DNA of 64,000 nt, taken from Sinorhizobium arboris LMG 14919. GTDB taxonomy: Bacteria > Pseudomonadota > Alphaproteobacteria > Rhizobiales > Rhizobiaceae. This document shows positions 53,117 to 62,173 of this stretch, piece after piece. Within the stretch, counting starts at the first letter, position 1, and each line of letters starts with the position of its first letter. The translations under genes and the position numbers were made by a program. The notes under the pieces are model-generated. The model ran no database searches and was not told the DNA's origin. It saw only the letters and a program-made list of their open reading frames with translations. The DNA lies in NCBI RefSeq assembly GCF_000427465.1, contig NZ_ATYB01000009.1, forward strand, positions 1-64,000, in the 5' to 3' direction.

Positions 53117-54259
53117 TCACCAGATGCTGGTGCGGGTGTCCGGTTCAAAGAAGTGAAGTTGTTCGGCATCAACAGCGACACGCGCGATGTCACCTGCGCG
53201 TACTGTGCTCTTCGGAGAAAAACGGGCTACAGCAGCTTTTTCGTCGCCTATGTCGGCGACCGCGTCCGGGTCGCCGGCATCCACCCAAGGTGCGTCGATA
53301 TCCAGATGCACCATGGAATCAGAACCTAGCACCTCAACAAGAGTGACCGGGGCCGAGATCTCGGCCGAAGACGGCCGGATTGCGGCGTCGTTCATGTGCT
53401 CGGGCCGGACACCGACAATGACCTGACGGTTAGATGCACCGTTGAGCGAGGGGCGGCATTCGAAGACCCGCTCGGGGATTTCGAAACTGTTGCTGCCCAG
53501 GGTCAGGGTCCTTCCATCCAGAACGGCCTCGTACAAGTTCATCGAGGGCGATCCGATAAAGGCGGCGACAAAGACATTGCCAGGGCGATTGTACAGGTTT
53601 TGCGGTGTGTCGATTTGCTGCAGCACGCCGCCTTTCATGACAGCTACGCGGTCACCCATCGTCATCGCCTCGACCTGGTCGTGTGTCACGTAAATCGTAG
53701 TGACATTCAGTTTCCTTTGAAGGCTGGCGATCTCGGCGCGCATCTGCATGCGCAGCTTGGCATCGAGGTTCGACAACGGTTCATCCATCAGGAAGGCCGC
53801 TGGTTTGCGCACGATCGCTCGTCCCATGGCGACACGCTGACGCTGGCCTCCGGAAAGGAGCGCCGGCCTACGGTCGAGCAAAGCCGTCAATTCGAGGGTG
53901 CGTGCGGCTTCGTCTACGCGGCTGGCAATTTCGGCCTTCGGCAACCCGGCCATCTGCAGGGGAAAGGCGATATTTTCGCGCACTGTCTTGTGGGGATAGA
54001 GCGCGTAGGACTGGAACACCATGGCGATATCGCGATCCTTGGGATCGACATCGTTGACTAACCTGCCACCGATCCTGAGTTCACCGCTGGTAACGCTCTC
54101 CAGGCCGGCGATCATCCTGAGCGCCGTCGACTTTCCACATCCTGACGGACCGACGAAAACCATGAACTCGCCATCCCTGATGTCGAAGCTCAGATCGTGC
54201 AGAGCGTGAAAGCTGTTTCCGTAGACCTTGTTGATATTGCGCAGCTCAATGGCGGACAT
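53117..54259 (-). CDS. Carbohydrate ABC transporter ATP-binding protein (UgpC/MsmK type)
   Basis: A 380-residue ABC ATPase: Walker A GPSGCGKST, Q-loop MVFQSYALYPHKTVRENI, signature LSGGQRQRVAMGRAI, Walker B FLMDEPLSNLD and switch His in THDQVEAMTMGDR. The C-terminal regulatory domain (about 235-380) is typical of MalK/UgpC. Third component of the sugar importer below. Confidence 0.95.
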   Translation of the reverse strand: MSAIELRNINKVYGNSFHALHDLSFDIRDGEFMVFVGPSGCGKSTALRMIAGLESVTSGELRIGGRLVNDVDPKDRDIAMVFQSYALYPHKTVRENIAFPLQMAGLPKAEIASRVDEAARTLELTALLDRRPALLSGGQRQRVAMGRAIVRKPAAFLMDEPLSNLDAKLRMQMRAEIASLQRKLNVTTIYVTHDQVEAMTMGDRVAVMKGGVLQQIDTPQNLYNRPGNVFVAAFIGSPSMNLYEAVLDGRTLTLGSNSFEIPERVFECRPSLNGASNRQVIVGVRPEHMNDAAIRPSSAEISAPVTLVEVLGSDSMVHLDIDAPWVDAGDPDAVADIGDEKAAVARFSPKSTVRAGDIARVAVDAEQLHFFEPDTRTSIW

Positions 54260-54272
54260 GCTTCTGCCTCCC

Positions 54273-55109
54273 TCATCCCTTTACAGCGCCGAATGTCAGG
54301 CCGCCGACGATCTGCTTTTGAAGTGCGAGCGTTACGACGATGACGGGAAGCGAATAGAGCACCGCGGCTGCGGTCATCGCTCCCCAGGCAAGCCCGTAGA
54401 CTGAATTGTATTCGGCGATGACGATCGGTGCCGTTTTCGTAGCCTCCGAAGTCAGCAGCAACGCGTAGAGAAACTCGTTCCAACTCGTGATGAAGGTGAA
54501 GAGCGCAGTCACTGCGATCCCGCCGATCATGACCGGAAGGATAATCTTCCGGAATGCCTGGAAACGTGTGCAGCCATCCATGCGTGCTGCTTCTTCGAGT
54601 TCCTTCGGCACGCCTTCGAAGAAGGCGGACATGAGCAACAGCGCCAGCGGGACGGCAGCCGAGGTGTGGGCGAGAACCAGACCCGGAATTGTATCGAGCA
54701 GTCCCAGAGACTTTAGTAGCTGGAACAGTGGCACACCGAGGGACACCGACGGCACCATGCGCGTGACCAGCGCAAACAGCAGGAACAGGGTGGTGATCCT
54801 GCGCCGGTACTGCGTTGCGACGTAGGCTGCGGGGACCGCCACCGCCAGCGACAGCAGGGTTGTCAGCACCGCCACCGTGAGCGAGCTTGCGAACGCCTTC
54901 GGCAGAGCCGACGATTGCAGTACTTCGCGAAAGTTTTCGAGCGAGACCACTGCAGGCAGGAAGCTCGGCGGAATCTGCTGGACATCCGCCGCCGGCTTGA
55001 TCGAGGTCATGAGCAGGTAGACGTATGGCAGCGCATAGGACAGAACGAGCACGAGGGCTGCCGCGTTGACGAGGATGCCATTGATATTGAAGCGGCGTGC
55101 CCTACGCAT
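54273..55109 (-). CDS. Carbohydrate ABC transporter permease (MalG type)
   Basis: A 278-residue permease with six transmembrane helices. The EAA loop is ELEEAARMDGCTRFQAFRKIILPVM. Its start overlaps the upstream permease gene by 8 bases, showing operon coupling. Confidence 0.93.
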   Translation of the reverse strand: MRRARRFNINGILVNAAALVLVLSYALPYVYLLMTSIKPAADVQQIPPSFLPAVVSLENFREVLQSSALPKAFASSLTVAVLTTLLSLAVAVPAAYVATQYRRRITTLFLLFALVTRMVPSVSLGVPLFQLLKSLGLLDTIPGLVLAHTSAAVPLALLLMSAFFEGVPKELEEAARMDGCTRFQAFRKIILPVMIGGIAVTALFTFITSWNEFLYALLLTSEATKTAPIVIAEYNSVYGLAWGAMTAAAVLYSLPVIVVTLALQKQIVGGLTFGAVKG

Positions 55110-55983
55110 GAGCCGGCCTCCATATCTTCCAATATGCCGCGGCGGCGAGAAGCATCATGACGATCAGGAACAGGGTCCCGGACGCCGATGCCTCGCCGAG
55201 ATCGCCGAACCGAACCATGCGCTGATAGATGTTCATCGAGAACACTTCAGATGCGTGATTGGGACCCCCTTGCGTCTGTATCCAGATGAGGTCGAAGGTC
55301 TTGGCCGCATCCACAGCGCGGACGATGACAATGACGGCGATAACCGGACGCATCAGCGGCAAGGTGACATGCCAAAACCGCTTGAACGCATTCGCGCCAT
55401 CGATCCGGGCAGCTTCGAGCAAGTCTCTCGGAATGTTCGTCAATCCGGCGTAGGACACGAGCGCGACAAAGGAGGTCGTCAGCCAGATATCGGCGAAGGA
55501 AACGGAATAGATGACGATGTCCTCGTCGGACAGCCAGGCGATCGCATCGGGGTCTGTGATAATACCCAGATGGACGAGCCCATAATTGAGAATGCCAATG
55601 TTGCCGACGAGCAGGAAGCGCCACAACAGACCGGCGACGATCGGCGGCACCATCAGCGGCAGCGTGAAGACCGTGCGGTGCCAGCGCGATCGGCCAGGAA
55701 GCGCCGAAAACAGGAGAGCGGCGCAGAAGCCGAAGGCAAACTCGAAGAACAGCGCAAAGACCGAATATTGAAACGTTCTCATTGCGCTTTCGGCGACACG
55801 CTTGGAGGTTAGCGCGTCGATATAGTTCTTGAGCCCGACCCACTCCCTTATGTGGGGGGTGATGGTGTCGACCTTGAAAAAGGAATCGAACACCAGGAGC
55901 CCCACCGGGTATGCGACCAGCAGCCCTAGGATGGCGAGCGCCGGCGCAAGCATGCAGAGCACAAATCGGTCTTCACCCGACAT
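55102..55983 (-). CDS. Carbohydrate ABC transporter permease (MalF type)
   Basis: A 293-residue permease with six helices; the EAA loop is DLLEAARIDGANAFKRFWHVTLPLM. The first helix LAPALAILGLLVAYPVGLLVFDSFF is typical of MalF-type subunits. Separated from the binding-protein gene by a 65-base gap with a hairpin. Confidence 0.93.
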   Translation of the reverse strand: MSGEDRFVLCMLAPALAILGLLVAYPVGLLVFDSFFKVDTITPHIREWVGLKNYIDALTSKRVAESAMRTFQYSVFALFFEFAFGFCAALLFSALPGRSRWHRTVFTLPLMVPPIVAGLLWRFLLVGNIGILNYGLVHLGIITDPDAIAWLSDEDIVIYSVSFADIWLTTSFVALVSYAGLTNIPRDLLEAARIDGANAFKRFWHVTLPLMRPVIAVIVIVRAVDAAKTFDLIWIQTQGGPNHASEVFSMNIYQRMVRFGDLGEASASGTLFLIVMMLLAAAAYWKIWRPAHA

Positions 55984-56007
55984 GGCTGTCTCCGAAAGCT
56001 GATGATA

Positions 56008-56030
56008 GGCGGAGGATTCTCTCCTCCGCC
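56008..56030 (-). other. Intercistronic hairpin between binding protein and permease genes
   Basis: GGCGGAGGA, loop GAGAA (minus strand), TCCTCCGCC: a perfect 9-bp hairpin. Such stem-loops after periplasmic binding-protein genes commonly protect the upstream message and raise the binding-protein to permease ratio. Confidence 0.7.
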
Positions 56031-56048
56031 GACGATGCGGATATAGAG

Positions 56049-57308
56049 TTAGTCGAGGATGTCCTCGATCGTTTCCCTGGCATCGGCCAGGACCTTGCCG
56101 ACATCCGCTTTGCAGGCCAGGGCCTGCTGCACGGCGGGAAGGACAGCTTCATCGACGATTTCCTGGTATTTCTCATTCATCGGCCGCCCCTGGGTCGCCG
56201 GCGCACTCAAGGTCTCAAGCAGCGGCGTGAAATGCTCATATCCCGGCTTGCCGGAATAGCTGCGATAGGCGGAGTTCGTCGCGGCGAGGCCGAGCGGCGC
56301 TTCGATGCCCAATGCATTGTTGGCGATCGCAAAGGCTATGAATTTCTTGGCCAGGTCCTTGTGCTGCGACGTCGAAGGAACAACATTGTACCACGGCCCC
56401 GGAATGGCGGCGATTCCGGCATCGCCCGCCAGCATCGGTGCAACGCCGACCTTTCCGCTGACCTTGGAATCCGCAGGCGTCATCTTGTAGGCGTGGGCCC
56501 AGAATTTCATCATGGCCGTCTTGCCTTGATAGAACAGGTTCTGAGCCTCGCCCCAACCGATCTCATTCACGTTCGCCGGCACCGATTGATCGGTGCAGCG
56601 CGGGGCGATGTAGAATTCGAGCGCCTTTTTATGCGCTTCGTTATCGATGATAACTTTGCCATCCTTGTCGAGGATCACACCGGGCGAGCCCGCCTGAAGC
56701 ACATGTGCCATCCACTCTTCGGAAAAGGTGCCGATGGTATCGGTGCCCCAGAAGTCGGTTTTGCCGTCGCCATCCGTGTCGCGGGTGAAGAACTTTGCCA
56801 TGTCGCGCCATTGCTGCCAGGTCTTCGGCGGAGCAAGGGGATAGCCATACTTCTCTCGGAACGCCTTCTGCTCCTCCGGTTTTTCAAAGAGGTCCTTCCG
56901 ATAAAAAACGATCTCCGCATTCGCCCAGGCGGGCATTCCGATCATTTTGCCGCCAACCTGAGAGTCGGCGAGCAAAGCTGGCGGCAGATCCTTGCGAACC
57001 GCGTCGGTGAAAAGCGGTGAGAGATCCTCGACATGGCCCGCGAATTTGGCGTTCCAGACAACATCGATCGTAACAACATCGAACGCCGATGAACCGGAGG
57101 CGATCTCGGCCGAGAATTTGTCGAATACGCCCTGGTAGGGAACGACCGTGAACTTCACCTCGACGCCGGTCTCGGCGGTGAACTTCTCGGCCACGGCCTT
57201 CTGCAGCATCTCGCCGCCGCCCTCGACCAGGATATTGATGGTTTCGGCGTTCGCCGGCGCCGCCATGAAGATGAGCGCAAGCGCGCTGGCTGAAAGCAAA
57301 TCCTTCAT
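56049..57308 (-). CDS. Extracellular sugar-binding protein of the GH91/GH32 locus
   Basis: A 419-residue periplasmic binding protein. Signal peptide MKDLLSASALALIFMAAPANA, then ETINILVEGGGEMLQKAVAEKFTAETGVEVKF of the ABC type-1 sugar-binding family. ATG at 57308 is chosen because the signal peptide begins there and GGAGG lies just upstream. First gene of the operon. The ligand is probably a small fructan or difructose anhydride, inferred from the two enzymes downstream. Confidence 0.93.
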   Translation of the reverse strand: MKDLLSASALALIFMAAPANAETINILVEGGGEMLQKAVAEKFTAETGVEVKFTVVPYQGVFDKFSAEIASGSSAFDVVTIDVVWNAKFAGHVEDLSPLFTDAVRKDLPPALLADSQVGGKMIGMPAWANAEIVFYRKDLFEKPEEQKAFREKYGYPLAPPKTWQQWRDMAKFFTRDTDGDGKTDFWGTDTIGTFSEEWMAHVLQAGSPGVILDKDGKVIIDNEAHKKALEFYIAPRCTDQSVPANVNEIGWGEAQNLFYQGKTAMMKFWAHAYKMTPADSKVSGKVGVAPMLAGDAGIAAIPGPWYNVVPSTSQHKDLAKKFIAFAIANNALGIEAPLGLAATNSAYRSYSGKPGYEHFTPLLETLSAPATQGRPMNEKYQEIVDEAVLPAVQQALACKADVGKVLADARETIEDILD

Positions 57309-57375
57309 GGAATCCTCCTCCCTTACAGCGAGGCTCTCACTCCAGCCTCCGATAAAGGCAACCATAATTGGGGCA

Positions 57376-57432
57376 TGACGACGTTGTCAATGCACATTGT
57401 CGACGTTGTCATGAAAAATGTCGACGTTGTCA
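57376..57432. promoter_or_regulatory. Three tandem LacI-type operators
   Basis: TGACGACGTTGTCA at 57376-57389, TGTCGACGTTGTCA at 57398-57411 and TGTCGACGTTGTCA at 57419-57432. They are near-palindromic (ideal TGACAACGTTGTCA) and spaced 22 and 21 bases, about two helical turns, between the binding-protein gene and the LacI-type gene. Confidence 0.8.
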
Positions 57433-57475
57433 TCTCCTTGGTGTACTACTGCTTTCGGAGAGAGAGGATTCCGAT

Positions 57476-58495
57476 ATGGTCAGCATCGTCAGTGTCGCTA
57501 AAGCGGCAGGGGTATCGAACAAGACCGTGTCCCGGGTAATCAACGGCGAACCGCATGTGACCGAGGACACGCGTGAAAGAGTGGAAAAGGCCATTCGGGA
57601 TCTCGGCTACATTCCCAACATGGCCGCGCGCCAAATACGCTCAAGCCGCTCCAACACGTTCGGGATCATCACCGACTATGTTTCCACGACTCCCTATTCG
57701 GTGGATATCGTGCGCGGAATCCAGGATTGGGCCAACACGCACGGAAAAAGCATCCTGATGGCAAACTCCGGCGGGTTACCCGAAAGGGAGGCGGAAATCT
57801 GGAAGATGTTCCGGTCCCACCGTATCGACGGGGTGCTCTATGTGACCATGTACCACCGCGTCGTGGATCCCGAGGCCGGGGATGTGAGCATACCGACAGT
57901 AATGATCAACTGCCGGCCGCAGACGGGCGAACTCTTGCCATCCATCGAGCCTGACGACTTTCAGGGCGCCCGGGACCTCACCCGATATTTGCTTGAACGG
58001 GGACATCGCAGGATCGGCTATATCAGGCTCAACCCGATTCTGCTCGGCGCCCAACTGCGCCTCGATGCCTTCCGCCGCACCGCGAAGGAATTCGGCCTCG
58101 CGGAGAGCGACCTCTCCATTCGTCTTGGAATGGAAGGCCCGGTCGGAGCGGAGGAGAATTATGTGTTTGCGGCAGCGTCCGAAATTTTGCAGCAAAAGGA
58201 TCGTCCAACCGCGATCATGAGCGGCAATGATGAAATGGCGATCCAGATCTATATTGCAGCTTTGACGTTAGGACTAAGAATCCCGCAGGACGTCAGCATT
58301 GTCGGTTTTGACGATTTCAGAACGGTATCGTTGGCGCTCAAGCCCGAACTGACCACCGCGGCATTGCCGTACTATGATCTCGGTTTTCAGGGTGCCGAGT
58401 GGTTGAACAGCGTCATTTCTGAAGAAAAGGTGCGCGCGAGTCGTCGCGTCATCTCGTGCAAACTTGTCGAGCGTACATCCGTGTGTGCTCTGTAA
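57476..58495 (+). CDS. LacI-family repressor of the GH91/GH32 locus
   Basis: A 339-residue LacI-type protein: HTH VSIVSVAKAAGVSNKTVSRVINGEPHVTEDTRERVEKAIRDLGYIPN (1-48), hinge MAARQIRSSRSNTFGII and a ligand domain ending GFQGAEWLNSVI. ATG at 57476 starts exactly at the HTH and follows GAGAGGA. Divergent from the sugar operon with three operators between, so it probably represses both. Confidence 0.93.
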   Translation: MVSIVSVAKAAGVSNKTVSRVINGEPHVTEDTRERVEKAIRDLGYIPNMAARQIRSSRSNTFGIITDYVSTTPYSVDIVRGIQDWANTHGKSILMANSGGLPEREAEIWKMFRSHRIDGVLYVTMYHRVVDPEAGDVSIPTVMINCRPQTGELLPSIEPDDFQGARDLTRYLLERGHRRIGYIRLNPILLGAQLRLDAFRRTAKEFGLAESDLSIRLGMEGPVGAEENYVFAAASEILQQKDRPTAIMSGNDEMAIQIYIAALTLGLRIPQDVSIVGFDDFRTVSLALKPELTTAALPYYDLGFQGAEWLNSVISEEKVRASRRVISCKLVERTSVCAL

Positions 58496-58664
58496 AACTG
58501 CCAACTTTCTGCTCGCCCAGTCTCAGGTCCGCCGTCGCCTCGACGCGACGGTCGCGCCGTGCCAGCCGCAGATAGTCCTTGTAGGCAAGCAGCACAGTCC
58601 TCGGGCGGCCATTCTTGGCGATGATCACCGGCTCGCGCAGGGCGGCATCCTGGCGGAACAGCTC
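58449..58664 (-). pseudogene. Phd/YefM-type antitoxin fragment
   Basis: Reads FRQDAALREPVIIAKNGRPRTVLLAYKDYLRLARRDRRVEATADL, the central and C-terminal part of a prevent-host-death antitoxin. The usual N-terminal DNA-binding start is replaced by unrelated sequence upstream of 58664. No matching toxin gene follows. Confidence 0.6.
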
Positions 58665-58694
58665 GATGCCATCCTGCCGTTCGACCGCCGCGAC

Positions 58695-58790
58695 GAGCGC
58701 GCCGCGCTGCTGACCGCCGACGACGTCGCCACACTCAAACACCTGGCGCAGCAGGGCATGGGCGAAAACACGCGGCGGGCATCCGGCTGA
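58695..58790 (+). pseudogene. Tyrosine recombinase N-terminal fragment
   Basis: Reads ERAALLTADDVATLKHLAQQ then GMGENTRRASG and stops. TADDVATLKHLAQQGMGENT is the N-terminal core-binding segment of a site-specific integrase common on rhizobial plasmids. Only about 30 of over 300 residues remain, abutting the antitoxin fragment on the other strand. Confidence 0.65.
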
Positions 58791-58831
58791 TCGTCTGAGC
58801 CGTGCGGAACGGGATACCGACTCGGAGACCC

Positions 58832-59236
58832 CTATGGATGTGGCGCGATCAGCGACAGCGTCGGAAAGTAGGTGCGATAGCGTCCGATATCGCGGGTCAG
58901 CAGCGGAAACTGGCTAACTGCGGCATGCGCGCCGATGAAAAAGTCAGATAGGACACCAGTCCTTGATCCTCCTGCCCGGCGATATTGCGTGAAAGCTTTT
59001 CCTGCAAGGAAAAGCGCGGCTCGAGGAATTGGCGTCATCTCCAGTCCAGCCTCCTCGAGAAATACTTCAAGATCCTCAACGCGATCGTATCTGACCGACA
59101 GCTCCGCGTAGACCAAATCGTTGATCAGCAAAGGCCCGTTCAGACTCGCCGCTTCGAGCTGAGCAATCGCCCAATCTGCCCAATTGTCGTCGTTGGTGAC
59201 AACGTCCAAGAGGACGTTGGTGTCGATGAATGTCAT
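58832..59236 (-). CDS. vapC: VapC-type PIN-domain ribonuclease toxin
   Basis: A 134-residue PIN-domain protein. FIDTNVLLDVV (Asp5, Asn7), VYAELSVRY (Glu), and SDFFIGAHAAVSQFPLLTRDIGRYRTYFP (second Asp pair) are the acidic metal-site residues. Overlaps the antitoxin gene by 4 bases. VapC toxins cleave RNA, often initiator or other tRNAs; targets here unknown. Confidence 0.9.
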   Translation of the reverse strand: MTFIDTNVLLDVVTNDDNWADWAIAQLEAASLNGPLLINDLVYAELSVRYDRVEDLEVFLEEAGLEMTPIPRAALFLAGKAFTQYRRAGGSRTGVLSDFFIGAHAAVSQFPLLTRDIGRYRTYFPTLSLIAPHP

Positions 59237-59466
59237 GCTTCGCCACGGGTCAGGGCCATGATGGAGTCGGTATCGAGTCCTTTACCGGCATGACCCCGCA
59301 ACTTCGCAAAGCGGCTCGCCGGCGGCTTTTTGTCTGCACGCGTCAGCACGACGGTGCCGTCGGCAGCACGGCGAAAGTCAACTTTGCTTCCGGGAACGAT
59401 GCCCAATAAATCGCGCACTGGCTTCGGAATCGTCACTTGCCCCTTGGCGGTAACTGTCGTTGCCAT
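59233..59466 (-). CDS. vapB: AbrB/MazE-type antitoxin (VapB)
   Basis: A 77-residue SpoVT/AbrB-fold protein: TTVTAKGQVTIPKPVRDLLGIVPGSKVDFRRAADGTVVLTRAD. Its C-terminal tail should wrap and inhibit VapC. ATGA overlap with vapC. A promoter probably lies in 59467-59520, which includes GGTATTACC-like dyads (near 59496-59507). Confidence 0.88.
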   Translation of the reverse strand: MATTVTAKGQVTIPKPVRDLLGIVPGSKVDFRRAADGTVVLTRADKKPPASRFAKLRGHAGKGLDTDSIMALTRGEA

Positions 59467-59591
59467 CTGCCTTCCTCGGTAATACCAGACACATGAAAGG
59501 TATTACCTCATGCAGGCGATTTCAAGCAGGCCGGGGAACGCCGAGCCGCCTCAATGGTGGTAACCGCCCGCTTTCCGCATCATAGACGACT

Positions 59592-60914
59592 CTACGTTCG
59601 AGGCTCGATTGGCTGCCAAATGCTCATTCTGCGGGTCTCCGGCATTAAGAAGATGGCGAGCGCGAAGCACACTGCAGGAACGACGATTGGGTAGATCAGC
59701 GCGTACCCGATGCTACCCGTCGCTGCGAAAGCCGCCGAGGTGATGAACGGCACCAATCCGCCGCCCCAGCCGTTTCCGATGTGATACGGCACTGACACCG
59801 ACGTGTATCGAATCCTTCCGGGAAAATACTCCGCCAGAAACGCCCCAACCGGCCCGTAGACCATGCCGACATAGCAGACGAGGATGAAGATGATGAAGAT
59901 CGCGATTGGATAGTTGATGTTGTCGGGTTGCGTGACCGCACCGAGCCACGAATACAGCGGGTAATAGGTGAGCGCGGCGAGCAGCATTCCTCCCAGGATC
60001 ACTGGCTTGCGGCCGATAATATCGGAAAGCCAGCCAAACAGGATCAGGCTCGGCGTTGCAAGAAGCAGTGCCGCTCCGACGATATAGGCCGAGTTCAGCG
60101 GATCCACTTTGGAGACCTGCTGCAGAAAGTACAGCGCCCAGAATTGTCCGCTGTACCAGACCACCCCCTGCCCGATGAGCACGATGGTGGCGATGCCAAC
60201 ATATTTGATGTTGGAGCTGAGGAACGCTTCCCTCCAGGGATTTTGGGTCATCTGCCCCTTGGCCTTGATCTCCTGGAAGATTGGTGTCTCCTGGAGCTGG
60301 AGCCGGATGTAGATTGCGATGCCTACCAGCAGGAACGACACCAGGAACGGAACGCGCCACGCCCATGCGTCGAAAGCTTCGCTGCCGAAATAGGTTCGCG
60401 CCGCGATGATCACCGCCAGCGACACCACGATTCCGAGAGTCGGAGAAGTCTGGAGCCAGCCTGTGTAGTAGCCGCGGCGTTCATCGGGAACGTGCTCGGC
60501 GACGTAGGTGATGGCGCCGCCATACTCGCCGCCCAAGCACAAGCCCTGGATCATCCGCAAGCTGAAGAGGAGGAACGCAGCCGTCAGACCGATCGACTCG
60601 TAGGTCGGGATTAAACCGATCGCACCGGTGCCCAATCCCATTCCTGACAGCGTAATCAGGAACGTGTATTTGCGGCCGACCCGATCGCCCATCCAGCCGA
60701 AGAGGAAAGCGCCCAGTGGGCGGATCAGGAATCCTGCCGTGAAGAGCGCAATCGTACTCAACAGCGCCGCAACCGGGTGTGATTGCTCGAAGAACTTGAC
60801 CGACAGAACCGCAGCCAGGCTCCCGAAGATATAGAAATCATACCATTCGATGATGTTTCCCACCGATGCCGCAACGATCACACGGCGGAAATCCGTCGGG
60901 ACTTGAATGGCCAT
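59592..60914 (-). CDS. MFS transporter, metabolite:H+ symporter (MHS) type
   Basis: A 440-residue 12-helix transporter: RRVIVAASVGNIIEWYDFYIFG, RPLGAFLFGWMGDRVGRKYTFLITL and RMIQGLCLGGEYGGAITYVAEHVPDERRGYYTGWLQT are MHS-family hallmarks. Homologues move dicarboxylates, betaine, shikimate or similar anions with protons. Preceded by GGGAGGAAGC on the minus strand. No catabolic partner next to it. Confidence 0.9.
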   Translation of the reverse strand: MAIQVPTDFRRVIVAASVGNIIEWYDFYIFGSLAAVLSVKFFEQSHPVAALLSTIALFTAGFLIRPLGAFLFGWMGDRVGRKYTFLITLSGMGLGTGAIGLIPTYESIGLTAAFLLFSLRMIQGLCLGGEYGGAITYVAEHVPDERRGYYTGWLQTSPTLGIVVSLAVIIAARTYFGSEAFDAWAWRVPFLVSFLLVGIAIYIRLQLQETPIFQEIKAKGQMTQNPWREAFLSSNIKYVGIATIVLIGQGVVWYSGQFWALYFLQQVSKVDPLNSAYIVGAALLLATPSLILFGWLSDIIGRKPVILGGMLLAALTYYPLYSWLGAVTQPDNINYPIAIFIIFILVCYVGMVYGPVGAFLAEYFPGRIRYTSVSVPYHIGNGWGGGLVPFITSAAFAATGSIGYALIYPIVVPAVCFALAIFLMPETRRMSIWQPIEPRT

Positions 60915-61357
60915 GTTGCTTCCTCCCGTTTCAAGACATGGCTCCCTGCAATTTCCAATAGTTTTACCACAAAAATAGCTTGGCCAAAATTGAGTATTGC
61001 TCCGGAACCGACAGATCTCTGGTAGTAAGGGCTGGCAGAAAAACCTCTCGTTCGCGGGAATTGCGAGTTGTTACTTCATCGTAAGGATGCCCCGCGCGCA
61101 TCGGCGGACGAAGAAGCGGACTGCCGCTTTGGTGACGTCGTGGACGGGAAAGGGCTGAAAGCCCTTGCCGATCACGGCAGTCGAGCCCGTTCAAGCTGCG
61201 TTCATGCAAAACGGGCTAAACTATTGAAAGACAAGACGGTGGCGGCCGCCTGACAGAAGCTGGCAGGCGCTCCAACTATGCCCGGGAACCGGAAAGGCCG
61301 GAGTAGATTCAAATACCGGACGTGGCATGACGCCCGCCTCCCAGGGAGTTGAAAAAC
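60915..61357. other. Intergenic region, nothing recognised
   Basis: About 440 bases between two divergent genes. It must contain both promoters. No small gene or strong repeat was seen. Confidence 0.4.
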
Positions 61358-62173
61358 GTGAAACGCACCCTTTTGAAAATTGCCGCGAGCGGTATGCTCT
61401 TGCTTGCTCCGGCGATCGCTCAGGCAGCAGAGGGCTTCGCGACGGCGAACGTCAATATGCGCGCCGGCCCAAGCACGGCATATCCGGCGATTACCGTAAT
61501 ACCGGCCGGCGAATCCATCGAGATCTACGGCTGTCTTGCCGACGTGCCATGGTGCGACGTGGAGTTCTACGACGGCCGTGGCTGGGTGCATGGCCGGTAC
61601 ATCCAGGCACTTTATCAACAGCGCCGGGTATATGTCGGTCCTCAATATTATCGCCGGCTCGGTATTCCTGTCGTCGTCTTCAGCTTCGGCAGCTATTGGG
61701 ATCGTCACTACCGCGACCGTGATTTCTATCGCGACCGCGATCGCTGGCGCCGCGGGCCGGACTTCTATCGCAGCCCGGATCGCCGTGCGGAACCTGACCG
61801 CCCGCCCAGCCGCAGGCCTGGCTTCGAGCCGAGGCCAGCTCCGCGCCCGGATTTTGACCGGAGATTGGAGCGGAGGCCCGATTCCAGTCGCAGTCCTGAA
61901 AGACGCCGGGACTTCGACGATCGTCCGGATCTCCTTCCGGACGTCGAGCGCGTGCCCAACCGCAGGCCCGATGTCGATCGGCGGCCGGACTCCGATCGTG
62001 ATCTACGCAATGATCGCGATCGCAGCCGCCGGAACTTCGAACGCGGGGGCGATGACGGCAATCGCGTCATCCGCCGCGGCGACGACGATCGCAGCCGGAA
62101 CGGTGGTGACAGCGACCGCCGCAGGCCGCAGCGGCGGGTCTGCCAGCCGGGCGATCCGGATTGCCCGAACTAG
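61358..62173 (+). CDS. Exported SH3b protein with Arg/Asp-rich tail
   Basis: A 271-residue protein: signal peptide MKRTLLKIAASGMLLLAPAIAQAA, a bacterial SH3 domain (about 26-85, ATANVNMRAGPSTAYPAITVIPAG and GRGWVHGRYI), then a low-complexity tail of RDR, RRPD and DFYRD repeats (about 115-255). GTG at 61358 is preferred over TTG at 61349 because GGGAG lies 9 bases upstream of the former. Likely periplasmic, perhaps cell-wall associated. Confidence 0.82.
   Translation: MKRTLLKIAASGMLLLAPAIAQAAEGFATANVNMRAGPSTAYPAITVIPAGESIEIYGCLADVPWCDVEFYDGRGWVHGRYIQALYQQRRVYVGPQYYRRLGIPVVVFSFGSYWDRHYRDRDFYRDRDRWRRGPDFYRSPDRRAEPDRPPSRRPGFEPRPAPRPDFDRRLERRPDSSRSPERRRDFDDRPDLLPDVERVPNRRPDVDRRPDSDRDLRNDRDRSRRNFERGGDDGNRVIRRGDDDRSRNGGDSDRRRPQRRVCQPGDPDCPN

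Noticed and set aside
53396..54061. A 221-residue frame opposite the ABC ATPase gene
   Set aside because: Antisense to Walker and signature motifs; shadow frame.
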